Position numbers and translations under genes: made by a program
Origin: Molanna angustata
Lineage: Eukaryota > Arthropoda > Insecta > Trichoptera > Molannidae
Direction of reading: 5' to 3'
Assembly: GCA_963576475.1 (NCBI GenBank)
Contig: OY754964.1
Coordinates: forward strand, 49,437,473-49,501,472
Length of the DNA stretch: 64,000 bases
In this document: piece by piece, positions 1-11,204 of the stretch
How the letters are laid out: the number at the start of each line of letters is the position of its first letter
Numbering within the stretch: the stretch's first letter is position 1
The notes under the pieces: model-generated
The model's input: the letters and a program-made list of their open reading frames with translations, nothing else
The model's database searches: none
What the model was told of the DNA's origin: nothing

Positions 1-180
1 ATTCTCGTCAGCAATGGCGCTACAGCCCGGTGTGGGCCTCGATCTCCTCAAGAAACTGCCTCCATCCCGCCCTGTCGACAGCAAGTCTCATCCAATTTGT
101 CTGTACGATCGCACTTATATCGTCCTCAATGTCGTCTTCTTCTTCCTTCAGGACAGGTGTCCAATACTTTGTCAATTCTG

Positions 181-414
181 TTTATTTATTTATTTATTTA
201 ATATTGCTTCTCGGGCAACTAACAGGTACTATGTCAAATATTTATTTGACACGCACCCAATAACAAGTTGCCACATTCTGGAGACTAACGATATTAATCG
301 TCTCACAGATCCAGACTGAAAACACAATTAAAAACTGTGTCTCCACCGGGAATCGAACCCGGGACCCTTGGATCAGCAGTCAGATACCCAACCAACTGAG
401 CCACGAAGGCCGAC
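181..414 (-). mobile_element. tRNA-derived SINE family 1, copy 1
   Basis: Minus-strand SINE. The head (high coordinates) has a tRNA-like CGTGGCTCAGTTGG A box and GGGTTCGATTCCCGG B box. The body includes CAGTCTGGATCTGTGAGACG, then GTTGCCCGAGAAGCAATATT and a (TAAA)n tail. It is the longest copy and defines the family at about 235 bp. The tRNA-like part lacks a normal cloverleaf acceptor stem end, so it is not a functional tRNA. Confidence 0.88.
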
Positions 415-603
415 TGTTCCGTTGGTGTTTAATGTGTAGAACTCCAGCAACTGGTGGGCCTAGTCAGCCGAAACGGTCGTCCTATTATAAGGGAAATAAA
501 TATACATGTAGAACCATAATCATTTTTGTTGATTGAAAGATACCTAGAATCATGTAGGTACCTATTCATCATTTGGCACGACGACGTTTTCTTTACAGAT
601 AAT

Positions 604-835
604 TGTCGGTCTTCGTGGCACAGTTGTTTGAGTATCTACATAACTACTGTTCCAAGGGTCCCGGGTTTGATTCCCGGTGAATTCACAGTTTTTAATTGTT
701 TTTACAATCTGGATCTGTGAGACGATTAATATCTTAAGTCTCCAGAATGTAGCAATTTGTTTTTGGGTACGTGTTAAATTAATATTTGACATAGTACCTG
801 TTAGTTTCCCGAGAAAAAATATTATTTAATACAAA
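604..835 (+). mobile_element. tRNA-derived SINE family 1, copy 2
   Basis: A + strand copy with CTTCGTGGCACAGTTG A box and GGGTTTGATTCCCGG B box, followed by the GTCTCCAGAATGTAGCAA body and a GTTAGTTTCCCGAGA end. Slightly diverged in the anticodon region. Confidence 0.85.
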
Positions 836-1577
836 GTGTAATTATTATTTCAGTGCCATTTGTATTGTTCCACAGTAGATTGTGTATTTTTCTTTAAAAT
901 GTTCTGTATTTGAATTTAACGTGCTTGACAATGCCAGTATGAATGTAAGCAATCTACTGCAGTTTGCCTTGAAATATTTTTATATTTAATAATATTGTAT
1001 TTCTATCGCATATTTTTTTTAAGAATGAATATGTTCTTGGAACAAGTACATATACATCCTCATACATTCCTTAAAATAAGCAAATGCTTGTGCTATAGGT
1101 GAACGAAATCGGTCGTGGCAGGGTTCGAACTCGCGACCACTGGATTACTAACCCAGCGCGCTATTAACCGCTTTGCCACCACCCATCTAAATATATATTA
1201 ATTTTAGCTTATAATTATATTATGTATAAATTTTACTTTTTAAATTTTAGCTTTTGCCCTCATTATTCATACAAATTTTAACTATGCCATATCTCAAACT
1301 CCTCCATGCGCGCTTTTTGCTTAAAAGGGGTCCAAAGCTTTTGCTCACGTACCTACTAATATTATAGATTTATAACAAAGAAACTAATTACTCATTTATT
1401 GTTTTGGATTAGGCTTTTATGAAGAACCAGGAAAATTCTTATTATAGCGCATTTTTATGTAATCGTGGTGAGTAAAAATATTTTTTATATAATATTTGAG
1501 TTTTTGTTTGAGGACTCAATTTTTCAATGGCTTCATTGGGTGTCTTCTTCAACCAAAGGCTAAAGCAACCATCGAGG
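836..1577. other. AT-rich spacer around SINE family 3 copy 1
   Basis: Apart from the SINE at 1015-1190, nothing recognisable. No gene. Confidence 0.4.
1015..1190 (-). mobile_element. tRNA-derived SINE family 3, copy 1
   Basis: Minus-strand head GATGGGTGGTGGCAAAGCGG with B box CGAGTTCGAACCCTGCC. The body is GATTTCGTTCACCTATAGCA and the end is TGTATATGTACTTGTTCC. Confidence 0.85.
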
Positions 1578-1809
1578 TTTATTTATTTATTTATTTATAA
1601 CTTCTCGGGCAACTAACAGGTACTATGTCAAATATTAATTTAACACGCACCCAATAACAAGTTGCCACATTCTGGAGACTAACGATATTAATCGTCTCAC
1701 AGATCCAGACTGAAAACACAATTAAAAACTATGTCTCCACCGGGAATCGAACCCGGGACCTTTGGATCAGCAGTCGGATACCCAACCAACTGTGCCACGA
1801 AGGCCGACG
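1578..1809 (-). mobile_element. tRNA-derived SINE family 1, copy 3
   Basis: Minus-strand, nearly full-length, with the (TTTA)n tail complement at 1578-1596 and the GGGAATCGAACCCGGGAC B-box complement at 1742-1759. Confidence 0.88.
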
Positions 1810-2159
1810 AGGTTATTTATTTCTTGTTTCTTTTATTTATCGATTCAATATTATTTATAATTCATTTATATATGATTCAATATCAATATTAACATGAGCT
1901 GACAAAAGAGTATTCGATAAAATTAATAAGTATTTTTTTTTGTAATTATCTGTGCTCCACACGCAAATGTCTTAGATATAAGTATATTCCGTTCCCATTT
2001 CTATTGATATTTATTGCAAAGATTGGGGTCCGTAGTTGTGCGTGAAGCCACATGTTTGTCCTTAACTTCCGTTCCGTAGTTTCTACAACTATTTTACAAG
2101 TAGGTACCACAAAGGCGCGTCTCTATGTATAAAATATGAAAATTATAGCAGTACGTCTC

Positions 2160-2945
2160 AAACTATTTATAACAATTTTTATAAAAATCGAATTTAGTGA
2201 CGACATCGTTTCGAACAATTCGTATGGCAGAGTGGCCTATACACAATATCTAAGGTGACTTAATAATTTGATACTTTATCTCCAAACATACATACATACC
2301 ATACATACAAACATACATACATACATACCATCACGCCGTTTCCCTATTTGGGGTAGGCAGAGAGAACCGAACGCCAGACTCTTCTATCTTGTCATACCTG
2401 TTTTGCCTCATTTACATTCATACATCGCGTCATACATGCTCTCCTATTGTTCTGACTTCGTATGTTCCCCTCTTTCAAAATCTCATTTATATGATCATGC
2501 CAGCTCTTTCTCGGTCGACCCTTTACATTTCATTCCACTCTTTTCAGCCTTGTATACTTTCTTTGACAGTCGTTCATCGTTCATTCTCTCTACATGTCCG
2601 AACCATCGCAAACCATTTATCTTCATTCTACTCAAAATATCCCTTTCAATCTTACATTCTCTTCTGATATCTTGATTCCTTATCCTATCATAAATTGTTT
2701 TACCACACATTCGTCTTAGGGACCTCATGCATACCATCATGCTGTTTTCATATTCTGGGTAGGAAAAAAGTACTGACCTCCATATTACTATCATATCTTG
2801 ACATAGATACCTACATATTTTGTATAGAAAACAAAATATCTTTAAATATTAAATAATTTGGATTTATGGGTTTATAAGTTTTGTACGTATTCTTTAACAG
2901 TTGGACAGTTGGATCTCATGTGTTACATGCAACAACTTTCCCCAA
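2160..2945 (-). mobile_element. Partial minus-strand copy of the (CA)n-type TIR element, split by a LINE
   Basis: 2160-2292 and 2726-2945 match the left third of the full copies at 24984-28117: ACATGAGATCCAACTGTC at the outer end, the Y-P-E-Y-E-N-like internal tail near 2740-2770, and the GACGACATCG segment near 2200. The (CA)n-bearing right half is absent. The RTE-like LINE at 2293-2725 interrupts it. Confidence 0.75.
2293..2725 (-). pseudogene. RTE-like LINE 3' fragment nested in a (CA)n-type TIR element
   Basis: Minus-strand coding remnant with SLRRMCGKTIYDRIRNQDI and LRWFGHVERMNDERLSKKVY, collinear with 63560-63770, then a frameshifted tail ending in the (CATA)n stretch at 2284-2330. Its 5' truncation point (about 2725) abuts a partial copy of the 1-kb (CA)n-type element in the same orientation, so this is an insertion within that element. 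Confidence 0.8.
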
Positions 2946-3042
2946 ATCCCTCAAACGATACGTATATGAAAAAAAAAAAAATAGTTTATAAAACTTTACT
3001 TTATGAAAAGTGTTTTATCATTTTTGAAAATGGTTTAATAAG

Positions 3043-3295
3043 TGGCCGACCATCGTGGCACAGTTGGTAAGCCGTTCGGTTTCTGTGCGGGCGTCCTGGG
3101 TTCGATTCCCAGCAGAGGAGAAATTTATTTAAATTCATTTCTCACGCAAATATTTATTTTCTGGGCTGGAAACACTGGTTAGCTGGAAGAAATTGCCATA
3201 CGGCAATAAACTCGCCACTTGCACAGGGTGCAATGAAGATTTCACTATAATAATTTTGTATAATTATAAAATGTTATAATTAGTTTAAATAAAGA
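3043..3295 (+). mobile_element. tRNA-derived SINE family 2 with LINE-like 3' tail, copy 1
   Basis: The head has CGTGGCACAGTTGGTAAGCC A box and GGGTTCGATTCCCAGC B box. The body is AAATTCATTTCTCACGCAAA. The 3' part TGGAAGAAATTGCCATACGG + CAATAAACTCGCCAC matches the 3' end of the LINE at 43091-43762. About 200-250 bp. Confidence 0.88.
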
Positions 3296-4482
3296 TTTTT
3301 TTATTATTCTTTTTTATTGTAAATGACTAAACAATAATATATAATGCCTACAAAAAGATTTTTACTATAAATAAAAGAATATAATAATATGGAGCAGGGG
3401 CACCTAAAAACAATTATAATGGAAAAATGTGAAAGCATTATTCTAAGCCAGTGGCTCATTGCAAATTAACCTACAATGGTAAATTAAGTATCCAATCGTT
3501 ATGTTTTAATTAGATATTGGCACCAATTCAAAATTATATATGGAAATATCATTATCTAAAATATCCTTATGATTTATATAAAATTATCATTTTCTATGGT
3601 TTTTCACACAACACAACAATATTTACAATAAAAAAATTGATTTATTAATACATACAAATGTGAACGACACACTGACGGCGTTTGAGAAGAAATTGTAGAA
3701 ACATATGATCGAGCAACGACTTGTTGCATAAGGATTGTTGGCATTTGTAGATTAGACAAATTCAGCCACAAATTAGGTGAATTCTCAATTAGCCTCTCTG
3801 CTCACTTGTTTTGATTCACTTGAGGCCAAAAAGCGACTTCATGATATTTTAATCCATGGGAAGTAATTCTGGAAAATATCTTGATATCACCACACATACC
3901 TTACCCACTCAACTCCATTTTGATGCGATTTCAGGTACAGCAAGTTGTTATAAATCTAAATCTTTAAATAACGACTACACTACACACGTCAAATGATAAC
4001 ATTCTGCACAGATCTCGACCAAAGTATTTAAATAATTGTCTCGTAGCATCAGAGAACTCCTAATTTTCAAATTTGTTTATCTCTTTATGATGTCGTCCTA
4101 TCCTTAAAAACCGAATCACTTTTACTTATATTTACCTACACTAAAGTGTGATATTTTATTGTATCATTGTCAAAATTATGTCATTGCTATGAAAATGTAC
4201 CAAGGTAAAGGCTAAGTACCCTTGCAAACTATTATCGGGTGTATAGTACATGTACTGGGTCGATTTAAGTTCGCGCTATTTCTCCCAAAGCTAATAACCA
4301 CTCCTTGACATATTCTACAAGGTTCAGTCATCAATGATAGCTCAGATTTCATTTAAATTAATCATAAAAATGACTTTAACATACACGTTACATGATTATG
4401 GTCCGCTAGTGTGAGTTACCACCTACTTCAAATATCAATCTTTATTTATTTTTTAGAAAACCTTCTAACTCGTATGTATTTT
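3296..4482. other. AT-rich unique sequence
   Basis: No gene or repeat recognised. All open frames are short. Confidence 0.4.
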
Positions 4483-4900
4483 TTACTCTCCACACTATGG
4501 AATAGTGGAGAGTCATGATTTCACAATTTATAAGCGTATTTTTTTGCATCAATTTCTCAACGGGTATCATCTAGAGAGTGCACACTGTGAGTTTCGTCGT
4601 GATGTGTTTGTATGTATGGCGTACGGCGCGGGCGTATGGCGTACGGCGTTCGGCGTACGGAATTTTTTTTTTGTCCTCTCTACAGCCCAAACTATAAGTC
4701 TGATCGATTTCATATTAACATCATATGTGTAAAGTGCATAGACCTAGAGCTGATAAGTTTTACATAGACAACTTTTAATTTCTTCTCTATGATTTCATCA
4801 TTTACGTTGTTTTTTTTTGTGTCGCAATTTTACTTAAAATTTCTCAACAGGTATCATGTAGAAAATACATACTATAATTTACAACACCTATTATAGAACC
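4483..4900 (+). repeat. Hairpin-bearing repeat I with internal duplication
   Basis: ACTCTCCAC..TATGGAATAGTGGAGAGT at 4483-4515 forms a hairpin and recurs reversed at 12508-12542. ATTTCTCAACGGGTATCAT at about 4550 is repeated as ATTTCTCAACAGGTATCAT at about 4838. GGCGTACGGCG-type short repeats fill 4618-4660. Confidence 0.6.
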
Positions 4901-4965
4901 GATTAACAATCAAATATTAAAAAAATATTTTGTCATGTATTAAGATAATATAATAAATACATACA

Positions 4966-5178
4966 TACATACATACCATCACGCCATGTCCCTCGCGGGG
5001 TAGGCAGAGAGAACAGAACGCCACACTATTCTATCTTGACATACATTCACCGCCTCGTCAACATTCATGCTACGTCTCATGCATGTTCTTCTATTGTTCA
5101 GACTTCTAACATTTCCTTCTTTCAGAATATCATTCACATGGTCGTGCCATCCTTTTCTTGGGCGCCCCCGACCTCTTT
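4966..5178 (-). pseudogene. RTE-like LINE 3' fragment
   Basis: The minus strand reads RGRPRKGWHDHVNDILKEG, NNRRTCMRRSMNVDEAVNV and CQDRIVWRSVLSAYPARDMA, then stop, GGCGTGATGG and (TATG)n. It matches the last 70 codons of the element at 63085-63990. Confidence 0.8.
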
Positions 5179-5982
5179 ATAATAAAATTATATAGAAAAT
5201 TACATAATTTTATAAAATTATAAAATTATTTAATATCTTAAAATATTAGCACAACAGTAAAATTAAATATTTATCAATTAGCAATAATTTGTATTGATAA
5301 AATAAATATTTATGTACATCTTTCACGTCCCAATTAAAAACAATCTCAGTAGAGAGTTGCCTTGACCTAGATTACCAAATATTTAATTATTTTGATAAGA
5401 TTAACGTTAATTCGGTCAAATCAACTCGTGTGTTAATGTAATTAATTTTTTTTTTCGTTCTTTTTAATGTAACCTAAATACGATACATCACATTTTAAGA
5501 TTATTTTAAATACATGAATACAAGATTTTTATACTGAATATTAACAGATTGATATAAACTGCCAAATCACATAATAAAATACTGGTTTGTTTTGTAAATA
5601 TTTAGATGATTCTGTAGAAAACCTGTCCTTATACATTACGAATCTAAGAGCATATTTTACCATATTATTTTATTTTATCTAGAATATGTAGATTGACTGC
5701 GACATGCATATCCTTGTCCTTGCCAAGTATTGTTGCTATCGACTGCGGGTATAATATTTGAAAGGACCGCTGTCAGTCTGCTGATTTATGAAAACTTATT
5801 GATGTTTTGTATATAAATATGTGTATGTATGTTTTTATATTAATTTGTATGGTATGTGGTTGTGGTACTATATAAAAATCTGAAAAATATACATATTATG
5901 TTTTCAAATCATACTTATCAATATATATTATATTTTATATACATACTTATCAATAAATAACACACATACACACATTTATGAC
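5179..5982. other. AT-rich unique sequence
   Basis: No gene recognised; only short A/T runs. Confidence 0.4.
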
Positions 5983-6178
5983 TGACCGCAGTGGCACAGT
6001 TGGTAAGCCATTTGGTTTCTGTGCGGGCGTCCTGGGCTCGATTCCCAGCAGCGGAGAAATTAATTTAAATTTATTTCTCACGCAAATATTGCTTCTCTAG
6101 GCTGGAAACACTGGTTATTTGGTATAAACTCGCCGCATGCGCTGGGTGCAAGAAAGTGTTCATTATTATTATTATTAT
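5983..6178 (+). mobile_element. tRNA-derived SINE family 2, copy 2
   Basis: A + strand copy with GTGGCACAGTTGGTAAGCCA and GGCTCGATTCCCAGCAG boxes. The LINE-like tail is shortened (GGTATAAACTCGCCGC). It ends in (ATT)n. Confidence 0.85.
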
Positions 6179-6292
6179 CTATATGTACCTACACACATAC
6201 TTAACTTCTAGCTCTAGTATGTAATTGAATTTGTAACTTCCAAAAAAATTAAATATCTTATACATAAAACGAATCGGATCTTTTATTTTTTA

Positions 6293-6452
6293 ACAGATTT
6301 TTAATTATCTCAATAGAGACGAAGTTGAAATATTTACTGTAGGAGAACCGGGAAATCAAGGCACAAACTTCGTCTCTATTGAGATAATTAAAAATCTCTT
6401 AAAAAATATCTTTGACTCCCAACTGGGGAAAAAAATCCAATATTTGCGCATA
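6293..6452. mobile_element. TIR element family H, internally deleted copy
   Basis: AACAGATTTTTAATTATCTC + AATAGAGACGAAG and its reverse complement bracket a short core (TACTGTAGGAGAACCGGGAA). The right flank TTTGACTCCCAACTGGGG + AAAAAAATCC also occurs, reversed, next to the copy at 37262-37640, so the element extends beyond the inverted repeat. Confidence 0.75.
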
Positions 6453-6459
6453 TGCAATA

Positions 6460-8282
6460 ATAAAAATATTCGGATCTTTTATATTGTGTGTAAAGAAAAA
6501 AAAGACAAATTAATTGTAAAATACAAAATAATTTTTTGTATAGGTATATTTAAGTAGGAATGCAAAATTTAATAGCCTGAATGCATGCTTTGTTTTTCGA
6601 AAATCTTTTTCAAAACATATGAATACATTTTTCGAAGAAACTACTGCTAATTCATATACTAAATTCAAATAAAACATATTTTTAATGTCATTGAGTTGTC
6701 GTGAATAATAGATTGAATTATTATTTCAATTTCTCAATTTCTTTGAGTGATTTTTTCTCACAATTTCGTTGTGACTTCAATTCATCATTGCACACGAGAT
6801 ATGACATAGCAATTATTTATTTGCACGATTTAAATTGCAAAATTCAGCACTGATGCTTGATCCAATAGACACACACATGATGTGTTTATAAATCGTCAGG
6901 ATAATGTTCGCGCATTTGTATCATTCGTATGACGCGCAAGTCTCAGTACGGTCTTCTGAGAGTAGGGCGCGTACATCGTGCACTTCATTATCCGATAGAT
7001 AAATCTGTCGTAGTATTTTTAAAAAACAAACTCTTAATAAACTGTCAAAAACAAACGATGCAAATAAAATAAAAAAGTGTTTTTTTTAAATATTTAAAAA
7101 AAGTGAAATTCTGAAAAAAAAAATATTTCAATCGTTGACTGCCGGAGAATTTAAATTTTACTATTCCGTTAATAATTAAGTGTTATCTTTTTCTCAAAAA
7201 ATCAAAAGTTTTTGTGACGTTTGCGTTTAGTTATTAAAATGATTGCCATTATCATTTGCAGGACGAAAACATCAAAAAAATGATGGATCGAAAATAATGG
7301 CGAACTTAAAGCAAAAATAAACATTAAAAACAAACGTTAAATCTGAATATTAATAAAAAACAAAAAAATTAATTTTGAACTCGTTTATAGACCGAATATA
7401 CTTAGACGTTTTTATTTGTCACGGTGACATAAATACTTGTACTAAATAGTGCAAAAAATAATTAAAACAACATTAAACATTAAATTTTAGATAATACTGA
7501 GATAATCAAATAAGATTTATAATAAATTAAGACTTCTTACACTGGTAAAATAATTGAAGATCTCATCATTTTTTGTTGTAAATTATATTAAAAAAAACAA
7601 TCAAAATAATTACTTTTATTAAAAAATTGCGCAATCCATAAAAGCTGATAATATATTTATTTTCTTCAGTTTGGATGCGAAATATATATTTTTAGCTTGA
7701 GGCTATCTTCAATGTCGTTAAGTTATTCAATTTGCAACAAATCGGTATTTTTAGTTGTCTCTAGTAACTCACAAAATCATACATTTTGGCAAAGATGGAA
7801 ATGACGTTGTGAAATTTCAAGATAAAATAATATTTTTTTAATAGTCAATAACAAATTGTTACGAAATTTGAATGCCGATAAAAAATGTAATTAAAGGATT
7901 GTGCTGTCGATAATGTTGACATTTCTGAACTTTAAAAAAAGTAATACCTACTTTTGACTGACTACTCATAAGAAAAGGTTAATATGAAATAATTAAGTTA
8001 TGTGTTGCAACGTATAAATAATTATTGACTAAAAAATAAACATACTTTAGTTTGAAGTATAATTTTACTACACCGATAAAAATCAGTGATATTTTGCGAA
8101 AGTCACAACTTGTACATAATTTTAAAACTGGTTTTCAATATCCGTTGAAAAATAACATCTTTGCATCGATTGTAGCATGTAAATGGTGGTTGACGTGGCT
8201 GTGGCCGTTGTGATTTCTGCCGAGCGCGATATGCTGTGATCTCTGACGGTCGGGAGATGATCAGACGACACTAGAAGTTAGG
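6460..8282 (+). other. Upstream region of the TGF-beta-like gene
   Basis: Very AT-rich sequence with no recognisable gene or repeat up to about 8160. From about 8170 to the ATG the base composition rises sharply in G+C, which is typical of a 5' leader and promoter-proximal region. I cannot place the transcription start, TATA or initiator element with any confidence. Confidence 0.35.
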
Positions 8283-8673
8283 ATGAGGCGTTGGGCGCTG
8301 CTAGCGGCGTGCCTGGCGGCGATAGTGCTGGGTGCTGGCGGGACATCATCGCTGAGCGGCTGTCCGCCAGCCGATTGGGCAGCGGACCCCAGAGACAATA
8401 GTTCGATCGGGGGCTGCGTCGCCTGCCGCCTGCGCGCCGAGGTGAAGAAGTATTCCCTGGACGCCATCAAAGAGCACGTTCTGGCCAAGTTGGGGTTCAC
8501 GCACGCCCCCAACACGACGGGAAGGAGGCTACCGAAGACGCCGGCTGATCTCCTGGCAAAGTACGAGAAGTCAAAGGAGATGGAGATGCAGGCGGACCAA
8601 CCAGAGAGGTACTCTTATTATGTGGACGAGGATGACTTCCACGCGAGGACCGAGAAGGTCTACGCTTTTCCCC
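8283..8673 (+). CDS. TGF-beta superfamily proprotein, first coding exon (myoglianin/GDF8/11-like; activin-type alternative)
   Basis: Encodes the N-terminus of a secreted TGF-beta family precursor. Seen: a basic-hydrophobic signal peptide at residues 1-22; N-glycosylation sequons at N39 and N77; a CxxC motif at C45-C48; an amphipathic segment at residues 58-71 containing AIKEHVLAKLGF; an APN-LPKTP stretch at 75-88; and an acidic DEDDFHARTE segment at 115-123. This order (CxxC, AIK helix, proline-rich latency lasso, DDxH-x-TE) is known from the propeptides of GDF8/GDF11 and insect myoglianin. Inhibin-beta/activin propeptides are more distantly similar. The frame stops at 8676-8678, but a donor (GTTAGT) starts at 8674, so I infer that the exon ends at 8673 after 130 codons plus one base (phase 1). 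The start ATG at 8283 is the only one that yields the signal peptide. The exon is much more GC-rich than its surroundings, as expected of a real exon. The furin site and cystine-knot exons were not found. Family is confident; the paralogue is less so. Confidence 0.85.
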
Positions 8674-8683
8674 GTTAGTATTT
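8674..8683 (+). promoter_or_regulatory. Splice donor of the TGF-beta-like exon
   Basis: The sequence GTTAGTATTT directly follows the conserved propeptide reading frame and precedes an in-frame TAG by two bases. It is a reasonable GTRAGT donor. Using it leaves a phase-1 junction. No matching downstream acceptor or exon was identified. Confidence 0.65.
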
Positions 8684-8711
8684 CAAATATTTTCTATTGA
8701 TCGGTATTAAA

Positions 8712-8990
8712 GTCAACACATTTCACCATTAATTATTCTAAAGATCGACACATTTCACCATTAATTATTCTAAAGATTAACACATTTCACCATTAATTAT
8801 TCTAAATATCAACACATTTCACCATTAAATATTCTAAAGATCAACACATTTCACCATTAATTATTCTAAAGATCAACACATTTCACCATTTATTATTCTA
8901 AAGATCAAAACATTTCACCATTAATCATTCTAAAGATCAACACATTTCACCATTAATTATTCTAAATATCAACACATTTTTCCTTTGATT
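8712..8990. repeat. 32-bp minisatellite in the TGF-beta intron
   Basis: About 8.5 tandem copies of a 32-bp unit whose core reads ACACATTTCACCATTAATTA followed by TTCTAAAGATC. Copies differ by single substitutions, such as CATTTATT for CATTAATT. It begins about 40 bases after the splice donor. The last copy grades into degenerate ACACATT-containing sequence up to about 9110. Confidence 0.9.
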
Positions 8991-10361
8991 GATATTAAGA
9001 TCGACACATTATTTATCCCTTCATTGATTTTCTGCTCAATACATTTTTTTTCACCCTTGATTGATTTTAATATTAACGCATTATTTATCCTTAAATTTAT
9101 TTAATTTCAGTACATAAGGTGATTGTAATTGAATTGATTGATTTGTTTATTTATTTAAGAGACATATGTATAGTCATATATGTAATGAATATACAAACAC
9201 AATAAATTACACAAATATAAAAAACAGACAAATTACATTTGTCTACAGATGATGATTATTATAAAATAGCATACAGAAGTAAAATATTTTTAACAATTGT
9301 ATGTTTGCCAACACAATGCCTTGATTGATTTTAAGATAACCACATTTGGTTTAATCTATTAAAATATTATAGAAAAAGTAGGTCATCAAATAATTCTTGA
9401 ACAATTTTTTATACTACGCCTTTTTATTCCAATTTTTCTATTTTTTCAATTTTTTCGATTCTTTCATTTTTTTTCTTTTAAATTCTTATAGTGTATGGTT
9501 TTGAAATAAACATAATTTAGTGTACGAAATTTTCTTGAGACTTCACGTTGCTTGGAAGAGATTACCATGTCCATAAACCGCCTTTGTTCAACCTATAAAT
9601 CTAATAAATAATCATACTTTTTTAAGTAGGTATATATGTTTTTTATCCCAATGTTTCAAATACCTTTGTATGCAATAAAGGTTATTGTTTTTTTTCAAAA
9701 TACCTATGTATGTATGCAATAAAGGTAATTGTTTTTCTTCATAATACCTATGTATGCAATAAAGGTAATTAAAAACAAAAACATTTTCAAAAGCAGCTAC
9801 TGTGAAAACATAAATACTAAAAAATAAATGCGATAAATATGCACAAAAAAGTATAAAACAATTGCCTAATTTAAACAAAAATCACTATAATTTTTCATTA
9901 AACATAACACATATTATGACCGAAAACACACAGGTTTCAAAATTTAAATCAAATCGGCGCCAAACAAAAATTTTATGATTAGATCGTAGGTATGTTGGTA
10001 TTTGGCGCCGACATCAAAAGGTAATTTGATGTAAATAAATAATTTGCAACTTACGTATTTTTTAAGTCATTTTAAGTGTTGTATCTGCAGAAAATTAACG
10101 TGTTTTTTAATTAAATAAGTATTTTATAGTTATTAATGAATTTTATTTTTTTTATGTTTTCTTTGTAGCTTATTTTGGAGTTGGTTTTAGAATATTACTT
10201 TTATTTTTCCCTTTTCAATGACTTTGACGTAGGTATATTTGACAGTGGTACCTACCTACGTAGGTGACTGACGATTTTAAAATATCGCGCATTGGAGCTT
10301 TAGTTTTTGCGAATGTGAATAAATCTCTGACGCTCCGTATTAGATAAATTATATATAACTT
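8991..10361. other. Intronic AT-rich sequence
   Basis: Presumed first intron of the TGF-beta-like gene. It contains a (TTTA)-bounded LINE-tail-like stretch near 9140-9250 and the short tandem repeat at 9640-9775. No exon recognised. Confidence 0.35.
9640..9775. repeat. Three-copy short tandem repeat
   Basis: AATACCTATGTATGCAATAA + AGGTAATTGTTTTT-type units at about 9658, 9698 and 9746, of unequal length (one has an extra TATG). Confidence 0.75.
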
Positions 10362-10530
10362 GTCGGCCTTTGTGGCTCCATTGGTTTGGTATCGATTCCC
10401 GGTGGAGACACAGTTTTTAATTGTGTTTTCAGTCTGGATCTGTGGGACGATTAATATCGTCGTAAGTCTCCAGAATGTGGCAAATTTTAATTGATGCGTG
10501 TTAAATAAGTATTTGACAAAGCAACTATAC
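10362..10530 (+). mobile_element. tRNA-derived SINE family 1, copy 4 (deleted head)
   Basis: A + strand copy in which the stretch between A box (TTTGTGGCTCCATTGG) and B box (TATCGATTCCCGGTGG) is deleted by about 30 bases. The body is intact to TATTTGACA. Confidence 0.8.
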
Positions 10531-11204
10531 GTGAAAAAAATAATAATAACTAACACTCAAACAACGAAAACACTCGACTCTTCGTAACAATTAAAATATC
10601 TGCGCAAGACCGCCCTACATGGAAGTGGATAATTCGACTTGTGTCAGGGAAGAAGATAAAATAACACCTTTCCAACAAAAAAAATTGAAATCTGTTGACT
10701 TGGTAAAGAATTATTCGCCCATATAATCGTAATCTGCTGTAAGACATGTTTGTCGTACAAATTGCAGACGCCTTTGCAAATTGAAGAGTCTGACAATTTT
10801 CATCAGAACCCGATGAAATTTTATGTGTGATCTTCTTTGACGCACTCCCAATTACTATCGCTGAAGTGAAAATTGAAGAGTTTGATGAATTTCTCTTGTA
10901 TGCCATACTCAAATATTGAATAAATTGAAATGGAACCAATCGAAAGAAACCTCCTGTCTAATGAAAAATAGAATCATCGAAATTGAAAAACGTGAAAAAA
11001 GTTATCGCTGAATATACATAAAAAAAATTCATGTCGAATTGATAACCTCTTAAGTTTTTGGAAGTCGGATAAAAAAGAAAATAATATGAATTTGGTGTGT
11101 ACAGTTGTATTATTGTTATCATGAGTGTATTTTGATAAATTTGCACTGTTTAGCTTACTTACTATTCAAAAAAATTAAAACATAATATATTCCAGATTTC
11201 TTAG
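10531..11204. other. Unassigned sequence with one 129-codon minus-strand frame
   Basis: A minus frame at 10550-10939 stays open for 129 codons, but its product shows no domain, signal or conserved motif that I recognise, and base composition is that of the surroundings. Left as unassigned. Confidence 0.25.

Noticed and set aside
341..412. tRNA-like sequence with good A and B boxes
   Set aside because: It is the head of a dispersed SINE found in several copies, joined to a non-tRNA body; no genuine tRNA gene is indicated.
1105..1188. Second tRNA-like sequence (serine/valine-like appearance)
   Set aside because: It is shared with 37683 and 48922 together with a common body; SINE family 3.
2268..2675. 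135-codon + frame with signal-like start
   Set aside because: Antisense of the RTE-like LINE fragment and its (CATA)n tail.
10550..10939. 129-codon minus-strand open frame
   Set aside because: No recognisable motif, AT-rich composition like its surroundings and no splice context; it may be chance.
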